Origin: Pseudomonas cremoris
GTDB taxonomy: Bacteria; Pseudomonadota; Gammaproteobacteria; Pseudomonadales; Pseudomonadaceae
DNA: 64,000 nucleotides
Reading direction: 5' to 3'
Assembly (NCBI RefSeq): GCF_014230465.1
Contig: NZ_JAAXCY010000011.1
Coordinates: forward strand, 259,170 to 323,169
Shown piece after piece: positions 30,302 through 42,339 of this stretch (the first letter of the stretch is position 1; every line of letters starts with the position of its first letter). The position numbers were made by a program, and so were the translations under genes. Below the pieces are notes generated by a model, which saw only the letters and a list, made by a program, of their open reading frames with translations, was not told the DNA's origin and did not search any database.

Positions 30302-30877
30302 TTACAGCTGGCGCCCGGTAATCGGTTGGCCGATGGTCAGGAAGTTGCCGCCCGCGATGTGATGCAAGGTGCGCAACTGGTCGTGGCCTTCGAAATGCCA
30401 GTGGCCCTCGCTGAACACGCGTTCGTCGGCATAGGCCGCGACCACTTCGCCGAGGAACAGGTCATAGGTCTGCTGGTTGTGGGGCTCGGGCAGTAGACGG
30501 CACTCCAGCCAAGCGACGCAACCTTCCAGTAGCGGTGCTTCGGTGTGCTCGCCGTTGAACGTCTGTAGGCCATAAGTGGCGAATTTGTCCGTCTCGGCGC
30601 CGCTGGTGTTGCCCACCGTTTGCACCAGGTCGGCCTGGGCCACGCACGGCACTTGAAGCACAAAGGTGCCAGCGCCTTCCAGCAGTTGGCGGGTCCAGGT
30701 GGCCTTGTCCAGCACCACCGCGACTTTCGGCGGTTCGAAATCCAGCGGCATAGCCCAGGCAGCGGCCATGATATTGCGCCGGCCATTGTGCGCGGCGCTC
30801 ACCAGCACGGTCGGGCCGTGATTGAGCAAACGGTAGGCCTTGGACAGCGGAACGGGGCGACGGTGGGTAGGGCTCAT
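30302..30877 (-). CDS. Flavin reductase-like (DIM6/NTAB) flavoprotein
   Basis: A 191-residue FMN-binding split-barrel protein. The family part begins near PVPLSKAYRLLNHGPTVLVSA and continues with VVLDKATWTRQLLEGAGTFVLQVP. Such proteins reduce flavin with NAD(P)H or act as flavin-binding oxidoreductases. The ATG at 30877 has GAAGAG upstream; a TTG at 30895 is possible. It is convergent with the LysR gene, 3 bases apart. Confidence 0.87.
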   Translation of the reverse strand: MSPTHRRPVPLSKAYRLLNHGPTVLVSAAHNGRRNIMAAAWAMPLDFEPPKVAVVLDKATWTRQLLEGAGTFVLQVPCVAQADLVQTVGNTSGAETDKFATYGLQTFNGEHTEAPLLEGCVAWLECRLLPEPHNQQTYDLFLGEVVAAYADERVFSEGHWHFEGHDQLRTLHHIAGGNFLTIGQPITGRQL

Positions 30878-30929
30878 GGACAGTCGGCTCTTCAAGCGAG
30901 AAAAAACCTACGATACCTGAGCCCTACGC

Positions 30930-32246
30930 TCAGCTCGACAGTTGATTGGCGAACTGACCGACAGCGCTGACGACTTTTTGCGCGCCGTCCTGGATCTCCA
31001 CGATGACCGTGCCCGCCTCGGCCGCCAGGGCCAGGCCTTGCTCGGCTTGCAGACGCCCGTCGGTCATCAGGGTGACCGCATCGCGCGCCATGTCCTGGTT
31101 CTGACGCACCACGCCAACAATCTCCTCGGTCGCCTTGCTGGTCCGTGAGGCCAGTTGGCGAACCTCATCGGCCACCACCGCAAAACCACGGCCCTGCTCA
31201 CCGGCACGCGCAGCCTCGATGGCGGCGTTGAGCGCCAGCAAGTTGGTCTGCTCGGCAATCCCGCTGATGGTCTTGACGATGGTGCCGATCACTTGGGATT
31301 GAGCATTCAGTGCCTCAATGCCTTCACCGGCCTGTTGCATGTGCTTGGCCAGGTCGCGCATCACATCCACCGCCTGCGTCACCACAGTGGTGCCGCGCTG
31401 GGCGCAGTTATCGGATTGCAGCGAGGTGCTGTAGGCAATGTTCGCCGCTTCGGCGACGGCTTGCTCCTGGTTGACCTGATCGGTGATCACCGTGGCGAAC
31501 TTGACCACTTTGTACAGGCGATCCGTGGCGTCCAGTACCGGGTTATACGTCGCCTCCAACCACACCACGCGGCCGTGGCTATCAACACGCTTGAAGCGTG
31601 CGGCCACAAACTCACCGTTGTTCAGTCGTTTCCAGAACTCCTGGTACTCGGTGCTGTTGGACTCCTGCGGGTCACAGAACATGCGGTGATGTTTGCCTTG
31701 GATCTGCGCCAGGCTGTAACCCATGCCACTCAAAAAGCGGTCGTTGGCGGTAAGCACATGCCCCGCCAGGTCAAATTCGATCACCGCCGTGGAGCGCACC
31801 AGTGCCGTGATCAGGTTTTCATGCTCACGCGAGGCTTCAATCGTGCGAGTGAGGTCGCTGGAGAAAATCGAAAACTGCTTGATGCGCCCATCGGAACCGC
31901 GCACCGGCTGCACGATAGAACGCAGCCAGGCTTCCTGACCATTGCCGCGCATCAGGCGCACGGTCCCGGCAAAGTGTTCACCGCGCACCAAGGCGTTCTT
32001 GAAGCGCTGCTGGAACTCATCCTTACGCACATGAGCCGGCGCCAGGTCTTCGATAGGGCGCCCCAGCAGTTGAGTGCTCTGGTAGGCCAACTCCTGCAGG
32101 AAATTGCTGTTGGCCCATTCAACACGGCCTTCGGCATCCAGCGTCAGGCACAGCATTTCACTTTCCAGGCTCTCCTTCACCTGTTGCATGCTGGACAATT
32201 CTTCGCGAAGAGCCGACAGCTCCTGCTTCAAACGGGTGTTGAACAT
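30930..32246 (-). CDS. Soluble PAS-domain chemoreceptor (methyl-accepting type)
   Basis: A 438-residue protein without a transmembrane segment. After a short N-terminal coiled coil come two PAS domains (roughly residues 30-135 and 145-260, each ending in a PAC-like stretch such as [17 protein letters not shown]) and a truncated MCP signalling domain with the conserved hairpin tip [21 protein letters not shown]. It resembles Aer-type or McpS-like cytoplasmic redox sensors coupling to CheA/CheW. The [10 protein letters not shown] start is chosen; earlier residues are not family-like. Confidence 0.9.
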   Translation of the reverse strand: MFNTRLKQELSALREELSSMQQVKESLESEMLCLTLDAEGRVEWANSNFLQELAYQSTQLLGRPIEDLAPAHVRKDEFQQRFKNALVRGEHFAGTVRLMRGNGQEAWLRSIVQPVRGSDGRIKQFSIFSSDLTRTIEASREHENLITALVRSTAVIEFDLAGHVLTANDRFLSGMGYSLAQIQGKHHRMFCDPQESNSTEYQEFWKRLNNGEFVAARFKRVDSHGRVVWLEATYNPVLDATDRLYKVVKFATVITDQVNQEQAVAEAANIAYSTSLQSDNCAQRGTTVVTQAVDVMRDLAKHMQQAGEGIEALNAQSQVIGTIVKTISGIAEQTNLLALNAAIEAARAGEQGRGFAVVADEVRQLASRTSKATEEIVGVVRQNQDMARDAVTLMTDGRLQAEQGLALAAEAGTVIVEIQDGAQKVVSAVGQFANQLSS

Positions 32247-32351
32247 TGGGCACCGATGGTCAATTAGGCAGAGTGATCTGACCTGCATCGGCCCTGCGGG
32301 CGTTTTCTGAAGAGCACTTTAGCGCTGCGCCCAACTCTTTTTTTGGATCCA

Positions 32352-32684
32352 TCAACCCCCGTTGTTTCGGCATACGCCCATCACTTGATACTCCAGGGTA
32401 TTGAGCTTGCCGTTGGAGTCTTCATACGTCATGCGCGACGGCACCGGATTGCACGAGCGAATCGGCGGGGTGACGTTGACCACCTTGGCAATGTCCAGCT
32501 TCATGCCGTAGCGATAGGTCTGGACCACCGGCGCAGGCCGCCCGTTCTTTTCGGCATACGCCTCCATCGCTCGCTGATTGCGCTCCATCATCTGCGCAAA
32601 CGTGCGATCGCCACCGCCCTCGGCCAATGCACCGAATGACAAGACGGCCGTTAATACACCCAGGCTAAGTTTATAAAAGTTCAT
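32352..32684 (-). CDS. DUF2790 periplasmic protein
   Basis: A 110-residue precursor with a signal peptide (KLSLGVLTAVLSFGALA) and a mature domain containing QTYRYGMKLDIAKVVNVT and a conserved Cys pair (SCNPVPS and GVCRN). This matches DUF2790, a Pseudomonas family often found near copper or zinc resistance genes. Function unknown. GAGGA lies 7 bases before the ATG. It diverges from the OprD-family porin across a region with an inverted GAACATTAC/GTAATGTTC repeat, so it may be metal-induced. Confidence 0.82.
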   Translation of the reverse strand: MNFYKLSLGVLTAVLSFGALAEGGGDRTFAQMMERNQRAMEAYAEKNGRPAPVVQTYRYGMKLDIAKVVNVTPPIRSCNPVPSRMTYEDSNGKLNTLEYQVMGVCRNNGG

Positions 32685-32750
32685 CACAGGTTCCTCGACT
32701 GAAAGTTCAGTGCCGAGAGTAACCAGCGAACCCTGACGCGATGTTCACCA

Positions 32751-32801
32751 GAACATTACTTATTTGTTAGGTGGGCACAACGTTCCAGAATTGTAATGTT
32801 C
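32751..32801. promoter_or_regulatory. Inverted repeat, candidate CzcR/CopR-type binding site
   Basis: GAACATTAC (32751-32759) and GTAATGTTC (32793-32801) form a perfect 9-bp inverted repeat around 33 bases, in the divergent promoter region of the DUF2790 and porin genes. The right arm belongs to the motif TGTAATNTTC that recurs before czcR and czcC. Confidence 0.55.
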
Positions 32802-32908
32802 GTGCAACGAACGCGTTACCTGCCATTTGCAACTATCGGCCCGGGCCATATCAATAAGAACGCCCACCTCATAAGAAGCTGATCACTGCCAATACCGAGG
32901 AGCGCAAC

Positions 32909-34228
32909 ATGCACACTGTTTATTACACCCTTCCCTTTTCATTGATTGCCGCACTGCCACTGGCCGCTGCCGCGCTGGAAGACAAGCCCGAAGGGTTTAT
33001 CGAAGGCAGCAGCGTGAACGTGCTGGCTCGCAATTTCTATTTCAACCGCGATGACCGCAAAGGCCAGTCCAGCCCTACCGGCAACGGCTACTCCGAAGCC
33101 TGGGCGCAGGGGCTGATCGGCAGGTTCGAATCCGGCTTCACCCAGGGCACCGTCGGTTTTGGCCTGGATGCGTTTGCCATGTACGGCCTGAAACTCGACT
33201 CCGGCACCGGCCGCAGCGGCGGCAAGGGTTCGTTCGGCGTACTGCCGGTGGACAGCGACAACCACCCCAAGAGCAGCTACAGCAAAATCGGCGGCGCCGC
33301 GAAACTGCGCGTGCTCGACACCGTCGTCAAAGCGGGCGACGTGTTCCCACTGACGCCTGTGGTGGCCTACGGTGACTCGCGCCTGTTGCCGGAAAGCTTT
33401 CGTGGTGTGACCGCGCAAAACACCAGCCTGGAAGGGTTGAGCCTGCAAGGCGGGCGCCTGAGCGGCATGAGCCAGCCCACCGAAAGCGGCATGAACAAAG
33501 GGTTTGCGACGTTTTACGCCGGCAAGGTCGACTCGCCCTGGATCGGCTATTTCGGCGGCGACTACACAGTGAACAAACACCTCAGCGTGAGCCTTTACAG
33601 CAGCCGTTTGAAGGATGCGTGGGATCAGTATTACTTCGGCAGCGCCGCCAGCTACCCGCTGAACGACGACGTCTCGCTGTTCGGTGATTTCAACTATTAC
33701 AAGGCCGTGGACGAAGGCAAAAAACTGCTCGGTGAGTTCGACAACAACATCTGGAGCGCCCGCTTCGGCGTGAAGGTCGGCGCCCACAGCGTGGCCGTGT
33801 CGCACCAGCGCAACAATGGCGACGACGATTTCGACTATCTGCGCCAGTCCGACTCGATCTTCCTCAACAACTCAATCCAGTACAGCGACTTCAACTCGCC
33901 CAAGGAGCGCTCCTGGATGGTGCGCTACGACCTGGACATGCAGCCGTTCGGCATTCCCGGCCTGTCGTTCATGACCCGCTACGGCAAGGGCACCGGCGCG
34001 GACTACAGCAACGCTAACGCGGTGTACATGCGCCGTGACGCTGCCGGCGACCCGCTCACCGATCAACGTCGCTGGGAACGCGATATCGAGGCCAAATATG
34101 TGGTGCAAAGTGGCCACTTGAAGGATTTGTCCCTGCGCTTGCGCCAGGCCACGGTGCGCTCCAGCGCGTTTGAGTCAGACCTGGAAGAAGTGCGCTTGAT
34201 TGCCGAATACCCGCTGGCGGTTCTTTGA
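32909..34228 (+). CDS. OprD-family outer-membrane porin
   Basis: A 439-residue precursor with a signal peptide of about 22 residues (PLAAAALE) and an 18-strand barrel of the OprD/OpdX type. Visible family stretches are GFIEGSSVNVLARNFYFNRD, EAWAQGLIGRFESGFTQGTVGFG and RSWMVRYDLDMQPFGIPGLSF. These porins carry amino acids, peptides or organic acids. In P. aeruginosa CzcR controls oprD, which makes the position beside a czcRS-like pair notable. Substrate cannot be read from sequence. Confidence 0.9.
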   Translation: MHTVYYTLPFSLIAALPLAAAALEDKPEGFIEGSSVNVLARNFYFNRDDRKGQSSPTGNGYSEAWAQGLIGRFESGFTQGTVGFGLDAFAMYGLKLDSGTGRSGGKGSFGVLPVDSDNHPKSSYSKIGGAAKLRVLDTVVKAGDVFPLTPVVAYGDSRLLPESFRGVTAQNTSLEGLSLQGGRLSGMSQPTESGMNKGFATFYAGKVDSPWIGYFGGDYTVNKHLSVSLYSSRLKDAWDQYYFGSAASYPLNDDVSLFGDFNYYKAVDEGKKLLGEFDNNIWSARFGVKVGAHSVAVSHQRNNGDDDFDYLRQSDSIFLNNSIQYSDFNSPKERSWMVRYDLDMQPFGIPGLSFMTRYGKGTGADYSNANAVYMRRDAAGDPLTDQRRWERDIEAKYVVQSGHLKDLSLRLRQATVRSSAFESDLEEVRLIAEYPLAVL

Positions 34229-34287
34229 GTCATTACATTCGGTCGCGTTTAACTAACATCTGTTCACAAATAGCCTGTTATCAAAAC

Positions 34288-34297
34288 TGTAATATTC
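34288..34297 (+). promoter_or_regulatory. TGTAATNTTC motif upstream of czcR-like gene
   Basis: TGTAATATTC, one of the recurrent motifs of this metal-response region, lies about 270 bases before the regulator gene and just upstream of the RNA candidate. Confidence 0.45.
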
Positions 34298-34309
34298 GCC
34301 TCACCTTCT

Positions 34310-34432
34310 CGTTAAGTTGAACTTCGTACACTGGCTTCAACTTGCAACACCGAGCACATTCATCTCTGAAGCTTTTGTGTAGCTCCTTTGGAAAGAGATG
34401 AATTTTTAACGCCCCGTTGGGGCGTTTTTTTG
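34310..34432 (+). ncRNA. Candidate structured small RNA between porin and regulator
   Basis: Three hairpins follow each other in a gene-free region: AAGTTGAA/TTCAACTT (34314-34343), TTCATCTCT/AGAGATGAA (34359-34402) and a terminator hairpin with T-run (34408-34431). No ORF explains them. A transcript of about 120 bases, or the 3' end of the porin mRNA, is possible. I do not recognise a known RNA family. Confidence 0.35.
34408..34431 (+). terminator. Rho-independent terminator
   Basis: The stem AACGCCCC/GGGGCGTT has a GTT loop and is followed by a T-run. It ends either the porin mRNA or the small RNA candidate. Confidence 0.9.
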
Positions 34433-34444
34433 TGCTCGTTTAGT

Positions 34445-34461
34445 TGCGACCGATGGTCGCA
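34445..34461. promoter_or_regulatory. Short palindrome upstream of czcR-like gene
   Basis: TGCGACC-GAT-GGTCGCA is a perfect 7-bp inverted repeat 107 bases before the regulator start. It may be an operator or leader hairpin; nothing more can be said. Confidence 0.3.
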
Positions 34462-34567
34462 GTTGACCCTGAAGTCACTTCACGGTTCAGAATTTTCCTA
34501 CTCCCCCGGCAAGACCTTCCATAAGGAAATGGATCCCCCCTTCTCTTTTCGAAAAAGGTAAATCTCC

Positions 34568-35238
34568 ATGCGTATCCTTGTGGTCGAGGACGAGCAAAAA
34601 ACTGCGGCCTACCTGCAACAAGGCCTCAGTGAAAGCGGCTATGTGGTCGACTGCGCTGCCAACGGTATCGACGGCCTGCACCTGGCAGGGCAGCACGCCT
34701 ACGAACTGGTGATCCTTGACGTCAACCTGCCCGGCAAGGATGGCTGGGAAGTGCTGGACCACTTGCGCCGCACCGGCACCCAACGCGTGATGATGCTCAC
34801 CGCGCGTGGCCGCCTGGACGACAAGATCAAGGGCCTGGACATGGGCGCCGATGATTACCTGGTCAAGCCCTTCGAGTTTCCTGAACTGCTGGCTCGGGTG
34901 CGCACCCTGTTGCGCCGCAGTGAACATATTCCGCAGCCGGATGTGTTCCGTGTCTCGGACCTGGAGCTGGACCCGCGCCGCCATCGCGCCTATCGCGGCA
35001 GCCGGCGGATCGACCTGACCACCAAGGAATTCGCCCTGCTCCAGGTGTTGATGCGCCAGACCGGCGAAGTGATGACCCGCACGCAGATCATCTCCCTGGT
35101 GTGGGACATGAATTTCGATTGCGACACCAATGTGGTGGAAGTCTCCATCAGCCGCCTGCGGGCCAAGGTGGATGACCAGAGCGAGGTCAAGTTGATCCAC
35201 ACCATTCGCGGCGTAGGCTATGTGCTGGAGGCACGCCC

Positions 35239-35242
<4 letters not shown>
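34568..35242 (+). CDS. czcR: Heavy-metal response regulator (CzcR/CopR type)
   Basis: A 224-residue OmpR-class regulator: receiver domain with phospho-acceptor Asp in VILDVNLPGKDGWE and Lys in DDYLVKPFEF, then a winged-helix DNA-binding domain (TKEFALLQVLMRQTGEV, SRLRAKVD). The sequence fits the heavy-metal subgroup (CzcR, CopR, IrlR). It overlaps the kinase gene by 4 bases (ATGA). The convergent RND efflux operon suggests zinc, cobalt, cadmium or copper sensing; naming as czcR is by this context. Confidence 0.88.
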
Positions 35243-36684
<1,442 letters not shown>

Positions 36685-39600
36685 TCCCACCGATCACCAC
36701 CGTCGCCAGCGGCCGTTGCACTTCGGCGCCGGTGCCGGTGGCGAGCGCCATGGGGATAAACCCGAGGGAGGCCACCAGCGCCGTCATCAACACCGGACGC
36801 AGCCGGGTCAGCGCGCCTTCGTTGATGGCCACCGTCAACGAGCGCCCCTCCTCACGCAGGTTGCGGATAAACGCAATCATCACCAGCCCGTTGAGAACCG
36901 CTACGCCGGACAACGCAATAAACCCCACCCCCGCCGAGATCGACAGCGGAATATCCCGCAGCCACAGCGCCATGATCCCACCGGTCAACGCGAACGGAAT
37001 GCCGGTGAACACCAGCAGCCCATCCTTGAGGTTGTTGAACATCATGAACAACAGCCCAAACACCAGCAGCAACGCCACCGGCACCACGATGCGCAGGCGC
37101 TCGGAGGCTTCCTTCAACTGTTCGAACTGACCGCCCCAGGTGGTCCAGTAACCGGCCGGCACGTTCACTTGTGCGATGATGGCGGCCTCGGCCTCGTCCA
37201 CGAACGAGCCGATATCACGCCCCCGCACGTTGGCGCTGACGATGACCAAGCGCTTGCCGTTTTCGCGGCTGATCTGGTTCGGGCCGAGCACCAGATCCAG
37301 GCTGGCCACTTGCGACAAGGCGATAAAGCCCAACTCGCCGGACGCATTACCGGGCACCGGGATCAACAGGCGTGACAGCCCGTCGATGTCGGTACGCAAA
37401 GCGTCGGACAACCGCACGACCATGTCGAAACGCCGGTCACCTTCGTACAACGTACCGGCCTGACGGCCACCGACCGCGACAGCAATGGTGTCCTGCACAT
37501 CGCCCACATTCAGGCCAAACCGTGCGGCCTTGTCACGGTCGATATTGATCGTCAGTACCGGCAGGCCGGAGGTTTGCTCCACCTTCACTTCCGAAGCGCC
37601 GTTGAGCTTTTGCAAGGTTTCGGCGATCTCTCCCGCTGTCTTGTTCAGCACCGCCATGTCATCGCCAAACACCTTCACCGCCACATCGCTGCGTACACCG
37701 GAAATCAACTCGTTGAAGCGCAGCTGGATCGGTTGCGACAGTTCATACGCGCTGCCGGGCACAATCGCACTGGCGCGCTGGATATCGGCGATCAACGTCT
37801 CACGGGACTTTTTCGGATCGGGCCACTGGTCCTTCGGCTTGAGCATCACGTAGCTGTCGGAAATATTCGGCGGCATAGGGTCGGACGCAATTTCCGCCGT
37901 GCCGGTACGCGCGAACACCCGCTGGATTTCCGGCACCTCGGCCATCAAGGTTTTTTCCAGCTGCTGCTGCATCTGCACCGATTGCGTCAGGCTGGTGCCG
38001 GGCACGCGCAACGCCTGTTGGGCGAAGTCGCCTTCACTGAGGCTGGGGATAAACTCACTGCCCATGCGGCTGGCAACTACCCCCGAGCCGACGATGGTCA
38101 ACACCGCCAAACCAAACACCAGCGGTCGGCGTGCCATCACCCAATCCAGCACCGGCGCATAAGCACGACGGGCGGTGCGCATCACCAGGTTTTCTTCTTC
38201 CTTGACCTTGCCAGTGACGAACAGCGCAATCGCCGCCGGCACGAAGGTCACCGACAGGATCATCGCCCCCAGCAAGGCGATCACCACGGTGAACGCCATC
38301 GGGTGGAACATCTTCCCGGCCACCCCGGTGAGGGCGAAGATCGGCAGGTACACCACCATGATGATCAGTTGCCCGAAGATCAGCGCGCGCCGCGCTTCCT
38401 TGGCCGCCGAAAACACTTCGTGCAGGCGCTCGCTGCGGGTCAATAATCGGCCGTGACGCTGTTGCGCATGGGCCAGCCGGCGAATGGCGTTCTCGACGAT
38501 GACCACCGCGCCGTCGACGATAATGCCGAAGTCCAGCGCGCCGAGACTCATCAGGTTGGCGCTGACCTTGTTGGTGAACATGCCGGTAAAGGTGAACAGC
38601 ATTGCCAGCGGAATCACCATTGCCGTGATCAACGCGGCGCGGATATTGCCGAGGAACAAGAACAGCACCGCGACCACCAGCAATGCGCCTTCGAAGAGGT
38701 TTTTCTTCACCGTGGCGATGGCTTTTTCCACCAGGTTGGTACGGTCGTAAACCGTGACCGCCACCACACCCTCTGGCAGCGAACGGTTGATCTCTTCAAG
38801 TTTTTTTGCCACCGCCTGGGACACGCTTCGGCTGTTTTCACCGATCAACATGAACACCGTTCCTAGCACCACCTCACGACCATTCTCGGTGGCCGCGCCG
38901 GTACGCAGTTCACGACCGATCTCGACCTGGGCCACATTGCGCACGCGAATCGGCGTGCCGTCCGAGGAGGTGATGACGATATTGGCGATGTCATCGATTG
39001 ACGCCACCTGCCCTGGTGCACGGATCAACAACTGTTCACCACTACGCTCGATATACCCGGCACCGACGTTGGCGTTGTTGCGCTCAAGCGCCGTGACCAG
39101 ATCATTCAAGGTCAGCTTGTAGGCCGCCAAACGCTTGGGGTCGGGGGCAATCTGGTATTCCTTGGCGAAGCCACCGATGGTGTTGATCTCAGCCACACCG
39201 GGCACGTTGCGCAGTTGCGGCTTGATGATCCAGTCCTGGATCACGCGCAGGTCGGTCGGCGTATAGGGCGTGCCATCCTCCTTGAGCGCGCCGTCCTCGG
39301 CTTCGACGGTCCACAGGAAGATTTCCCCGAGGCCGGTGGAAATCGGTCCCATCGCGGTTTCGATACCCGGCGGCAATTGTTCGCGGGCCACTTGCAGGCG
39401 CTCGTTGACCAATTGCCGGGCAAAGAACAAATCGGTGCCGTCCTTGAAGATCACCGTCACCTGGGACAAACCGGAGCGCGACAGGGAACGGGTTTGCTGC
39501 AACCCCGGTAACCCGGCCATCGCGGTCTCGATGGGAAAGGTGATGCGCTGCTCGGTTTCCAGCGGCGAAAACCCCGCCGCCGCCGAGTTGATCTGTACCT

Positions 39601-39754
39601 GCACATTGGTAATGTCGGGCACCGCGTCGATGGGCAACTTTTGATAGCTGGCAATGCCGACTCCGGCCATCAACAGCACCGCCAGCAGCACGATGATGCG
39701 CTGCTCGATGGCGAATTGGATAAGGCGCTCAAACATGAGGAATCACTCGCGGGA

Positions 39755-40858
39755 TCAATGGGCGTGCTCGGCCGAGCCTTTACCCAGTTCGGACTTGAGG
39801 ATGAAACTGCCAACCGTGGCCACCTGCGCGCCGGCGTCGAGGCCCTGGCGCACTTCGACGTAGCCGTCTTCGCTCACGCCTAACTCAAGGTGGCGCGTGA
39901 CAAAACCGTGCTCGGTGCGCTCGAACACCGAGGGTTTGTCCTCGACGGTCTGGATCGCGGCCTGGGGCACGGTGACCTTGGCCTGGTAGGTGTCCGTGGC
40001 CAATTGCACGCTGACAAACAAGCCGGGGCGCCAGGCGTCGTCGGGGTTGGGCACCGTCACGCGCACCGTGGCGGTACGTGTCTGCTCACCCAGCAGGCTG
40101 CCGACGTAGGCCACGCTGCCACGCACGTCGGTGCCCATTTCGGTGGACGTGACTTTCACGGCTTTACCGACGCGCACTTTGTTCAAGTCCTTGGGGAATA
40201 CGCCAAAGGTGACCCACACCTGGGACAGGTCGGAAAGGGTGAAGGCGTTGCTGATTTCGCTGACCACTTCGCCAACGCCGAGGTGTTTTTCCACCACGAC
40301 ACCGGCGAACGGTGCGCGCAGTTCATAGCGATTACCGCCGACCAATACGGCGCTACCGCTGAGGGCGCTCATCTTCTGGCGCGCGTTGTTCAAGGCGATT
40401 TCGGCTTCTTGCAGGGTTTGGCGCGCCAGCAGGTAATCCTGCTCGGCGGATATCTTGTCCTGCCACAGCTGACGCTCACGCTGGAAGGTGGTGCGCGCCA
40501 GTTCGACCCGGCGTTCGCTGGCGGCCAACTCGCTGCGCTGGTCGGAAATCTGCTGGCTGGCGATCACCGCCAACAGCTCGCCTTTCTTTACCGACTGACC
40601 GAGATTGACCTTCACTGACTCCACCACACCGGCCGCACGCGGCACGATGTGTGAGGTGCGGTCTTCGTCGAACCGCACCTCTCCCGGCAGCGTCAGCATC
40701 GTGCTGAGCGCGCGCGGTTGGGCCTGGGCCAGCTGAATGCCGGCGGCCTGGATCTGCTGTTCGGTGAGCTCAAGTTCGCCTTCTTCATCAGCCTTTGCAA
40801 AGCCAGACAGCATCAGGCTCAAGGCGATGGCAAGCGCCACGCCGTGTGGTTTATTCAT
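39755..40858 (-). CDS. czcB: RND efflux periplasmic adaptor (membrane fusion protein)
   Basis: A 367-residue adaptor with an N-terminal signal (LAIALSLMLSGFAKA), an alpha-hairpin (RSELAASERRVELARTTFQRE) flanked by lipoyl/barrel-sandwich halves, and a beta-barrel domain (LSQVWVTFGVFPKDLNKVRVG). It links CzcA with the outer-membrane channel. The C terminus is histidine-containing (SAEHAH). It sits 18 bases before czcA, in one operon. Confidence 0.93.
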   Translation of the reverse strand: MNKPHGVALAIALSLMLSGFAKADEEGELELTEQQIQAAGIQLAQAQPRALSTMLTLPGEVRFDEDRTSHIVPRAAGVVESVKVNLGQSVKKGELLAVIASQQISDQRSELAASERRVELARTTFQRERQLWQDKISAEQDYLLARQTLQEAEIALNNARQKMSALSGSAVLVGGNRYELRAPFAGVVVEKHLGVGEVVSEISNAFTLSDLSQVWVTFGVFPKDLNKVRVGKAVKVTSTEMGTDVRGSVAYVGSLLGEQTRTATVRVTVPNPDDAWRPGLFVSVQLATDTYQAKVTVPQAAIQTVEDKPSVFERTEHGFVTRHLELGVSEDGYVEVRQGLDAGAQVATVGSFILKSELGKGSAEHAH

Positions 40859-40876
40859 GGGTCACTCCTGGAGAAA

Positions 40877-42097
40877 TCAAAACCGGGCGAGGTCGCCGTA
40901 GATCCGTTCGATGCGCACCCAGGCGTCGGTGGCCTGGGCGGTCGCCGTGAGGTATTGGGTGCGGGCCGCGATCAGGGTGCGCTGGGCGTCGAGCACATCG
41001 AGGAAGTTGAACTTGCCCATTTCAAAGCCACGTGTGGCGCTGTCGACTGCGTTTTGTGCCGCGGGCAGGATCTGCTGGTTGAACGCACGCACCTCGGTAT
41101 TGGCGGTTTGCCACAGGTCCAGTGCTTGTCGGGTTTCGGTGCGCAGACGCAGTTCGGCGGCGTTGCGCAGGTCGCGCGCCTGGTCGGCGCGACGGCTGGC
41201 GGCGAGCACGTTGCCCTGATTGCGGTTGAACAACGGGATGGGCATCGACACGCCCACCACGTTCACCCGTTCACGCACGCTGGCGTCGTATTGGCTGCCG
41301 ATGGACACATCGAGATCGGGAATGCGCTGGGCTTTTTCCAAGCCTACGCTGGCATCGTTCTGCAAGACCTGCAGTTCAGCCAGGCGCAACTCGGCAGTTT
41401 GTTCGAGGCGCGCCAACAGTAGCGCCGCCGGTGGCAGGACTGGAGTGGACTCACGTTGTGAGGCGACAGCCTGGAAGTCCGGCGTGGCGCTGCCGGTGCT
41501 GGCGGCCAGGCGACGATAGGCATCGGTGAGGCCAATCTGCGCACGGTTCAGTTCCAGGCGTATTTCCGAGAGTTGCACCTGAGCGCGGGTGGCCTCCACA
41601 GGTGATGATTTACCTGCGCTGACACGACCGTTGGCAACGATCAGGCCGCGCTCGGCCAACGCCAGGGAGCGTTGTGCCAGATCAAGCCGTTCCTGGGCAC
41701 GCAGGGCCGCGTAATAACTGTCGATTACGTCGGCGCGCAAGCCATTGCGGCGCTGCTCCAGGGTCAATGCGGCGGCATCCTGGGCGCGTGTGGCCACGTC
41801 GACACGAGCCCCCCGCTTGCCGCCCAGTTCGAGCGTTTGGCTGAGTTTGATCGTGGTAGTGCGGCTATCGCGGCGAGTGTCTTCGGCATCCCAGGAGACC
41901 ACCGGGTTGGGGATCAAACCGGCCTGCTGGCGACCGCCCTCAGCGATATCGATTTCCCAGCGGGCTGCGGCCAGCTCGGGGTTGTTGGCAAATGCGTTTT
42001 GCAGGGCTGTATCGAGGGTCAGTGTTTGTGCCTGAACGGCACTGGCGGTCACCCAGAACAGCGTCGTCACAAGGAAGTTTCTAACGGAAATTGCCAT
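40877..42097 (-). CDS. czcC: CzcC-type outer-membrane efflux channel
   Basis: A 406-residue TolC-family protein with a signal peptide (LVTTLFWVTASAVQA) and two OEP repeats rich in long helices (LTLDTALQNAFANNPELAAARWEI; AQLTALRAQERLDL-like segments). It completes the metal efflux complex. I use the ATG at 42097 (MAISVRNFLV). The motif GAAGATTACA (complement of TGTAATCTTC) lies 73 bases upstream. Confidence 0.92.
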   Translation of the reverse strand: MAISVRNFLVTTLFWVTASAVQAQTLTLDTALQNAFANNPELAAARWEIDIAEGGRQQAGLIPNPVVSWDAEDTRRDSRTTTIKLSQTLELGGKRGARVDVATRAQDAAALTLEQRRNGLRADVIDSYYAALRAQERLDLAQRSLALAERGLIVANGRVSAGKSSPVEATRAQVQLSEIRLELNRAQIGLTDAYRRLAASTGSATPDFQAVASQRESTPVLPPAALLLARLEQTAELRLAELQVLQNDASVGLEKAQRIPDLDVSIGSQYDASVRERVNVVGVSMPIPLFNRNQGNVLAASRRADQARDLRNAAELRLRTETRQALDLWQTANTEVRAFNQQILPAAQNAVDSATRGFEMGKFNFLDVLDAQRTLIAARTQYLTATAQATDAWVRIERIYGDLARF

Positions 42098-42169
42098 AAC
42101 GAGAGTTCCACGCCCATGAAGTCGAAGCGGGGGCAATGTAGCGTTCGCGACTTATCAGGGCGGTGGAGG

Positions 42170-42179
42170 GAAGATTACA
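42170..42179 (-). promoter_or_regulatory. TGTAATNTTC motif upstream of czcC
   Basis: Read on the minus strand TGTAATCTTC, 73 bases before the czcC start. It matches the motifs before the porin and czcR genes and is a candidate CzcR site. Confidence 0.5.
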
Positions 42180-42339
42180 AATACGACAGCAATGGCTCTG
42201 CGGCGGGCGTTGGCGACGACTACCGCTGATCGCACCAAAACGGTACACCGGCACTTGGCCAGTGCGGGATCAGGTATGCTTTTCGGGCAGGAAACAAAAA
42301 GAAACAATTTCCCCTACCTGTTCGATAAGGAGTCCCGCT

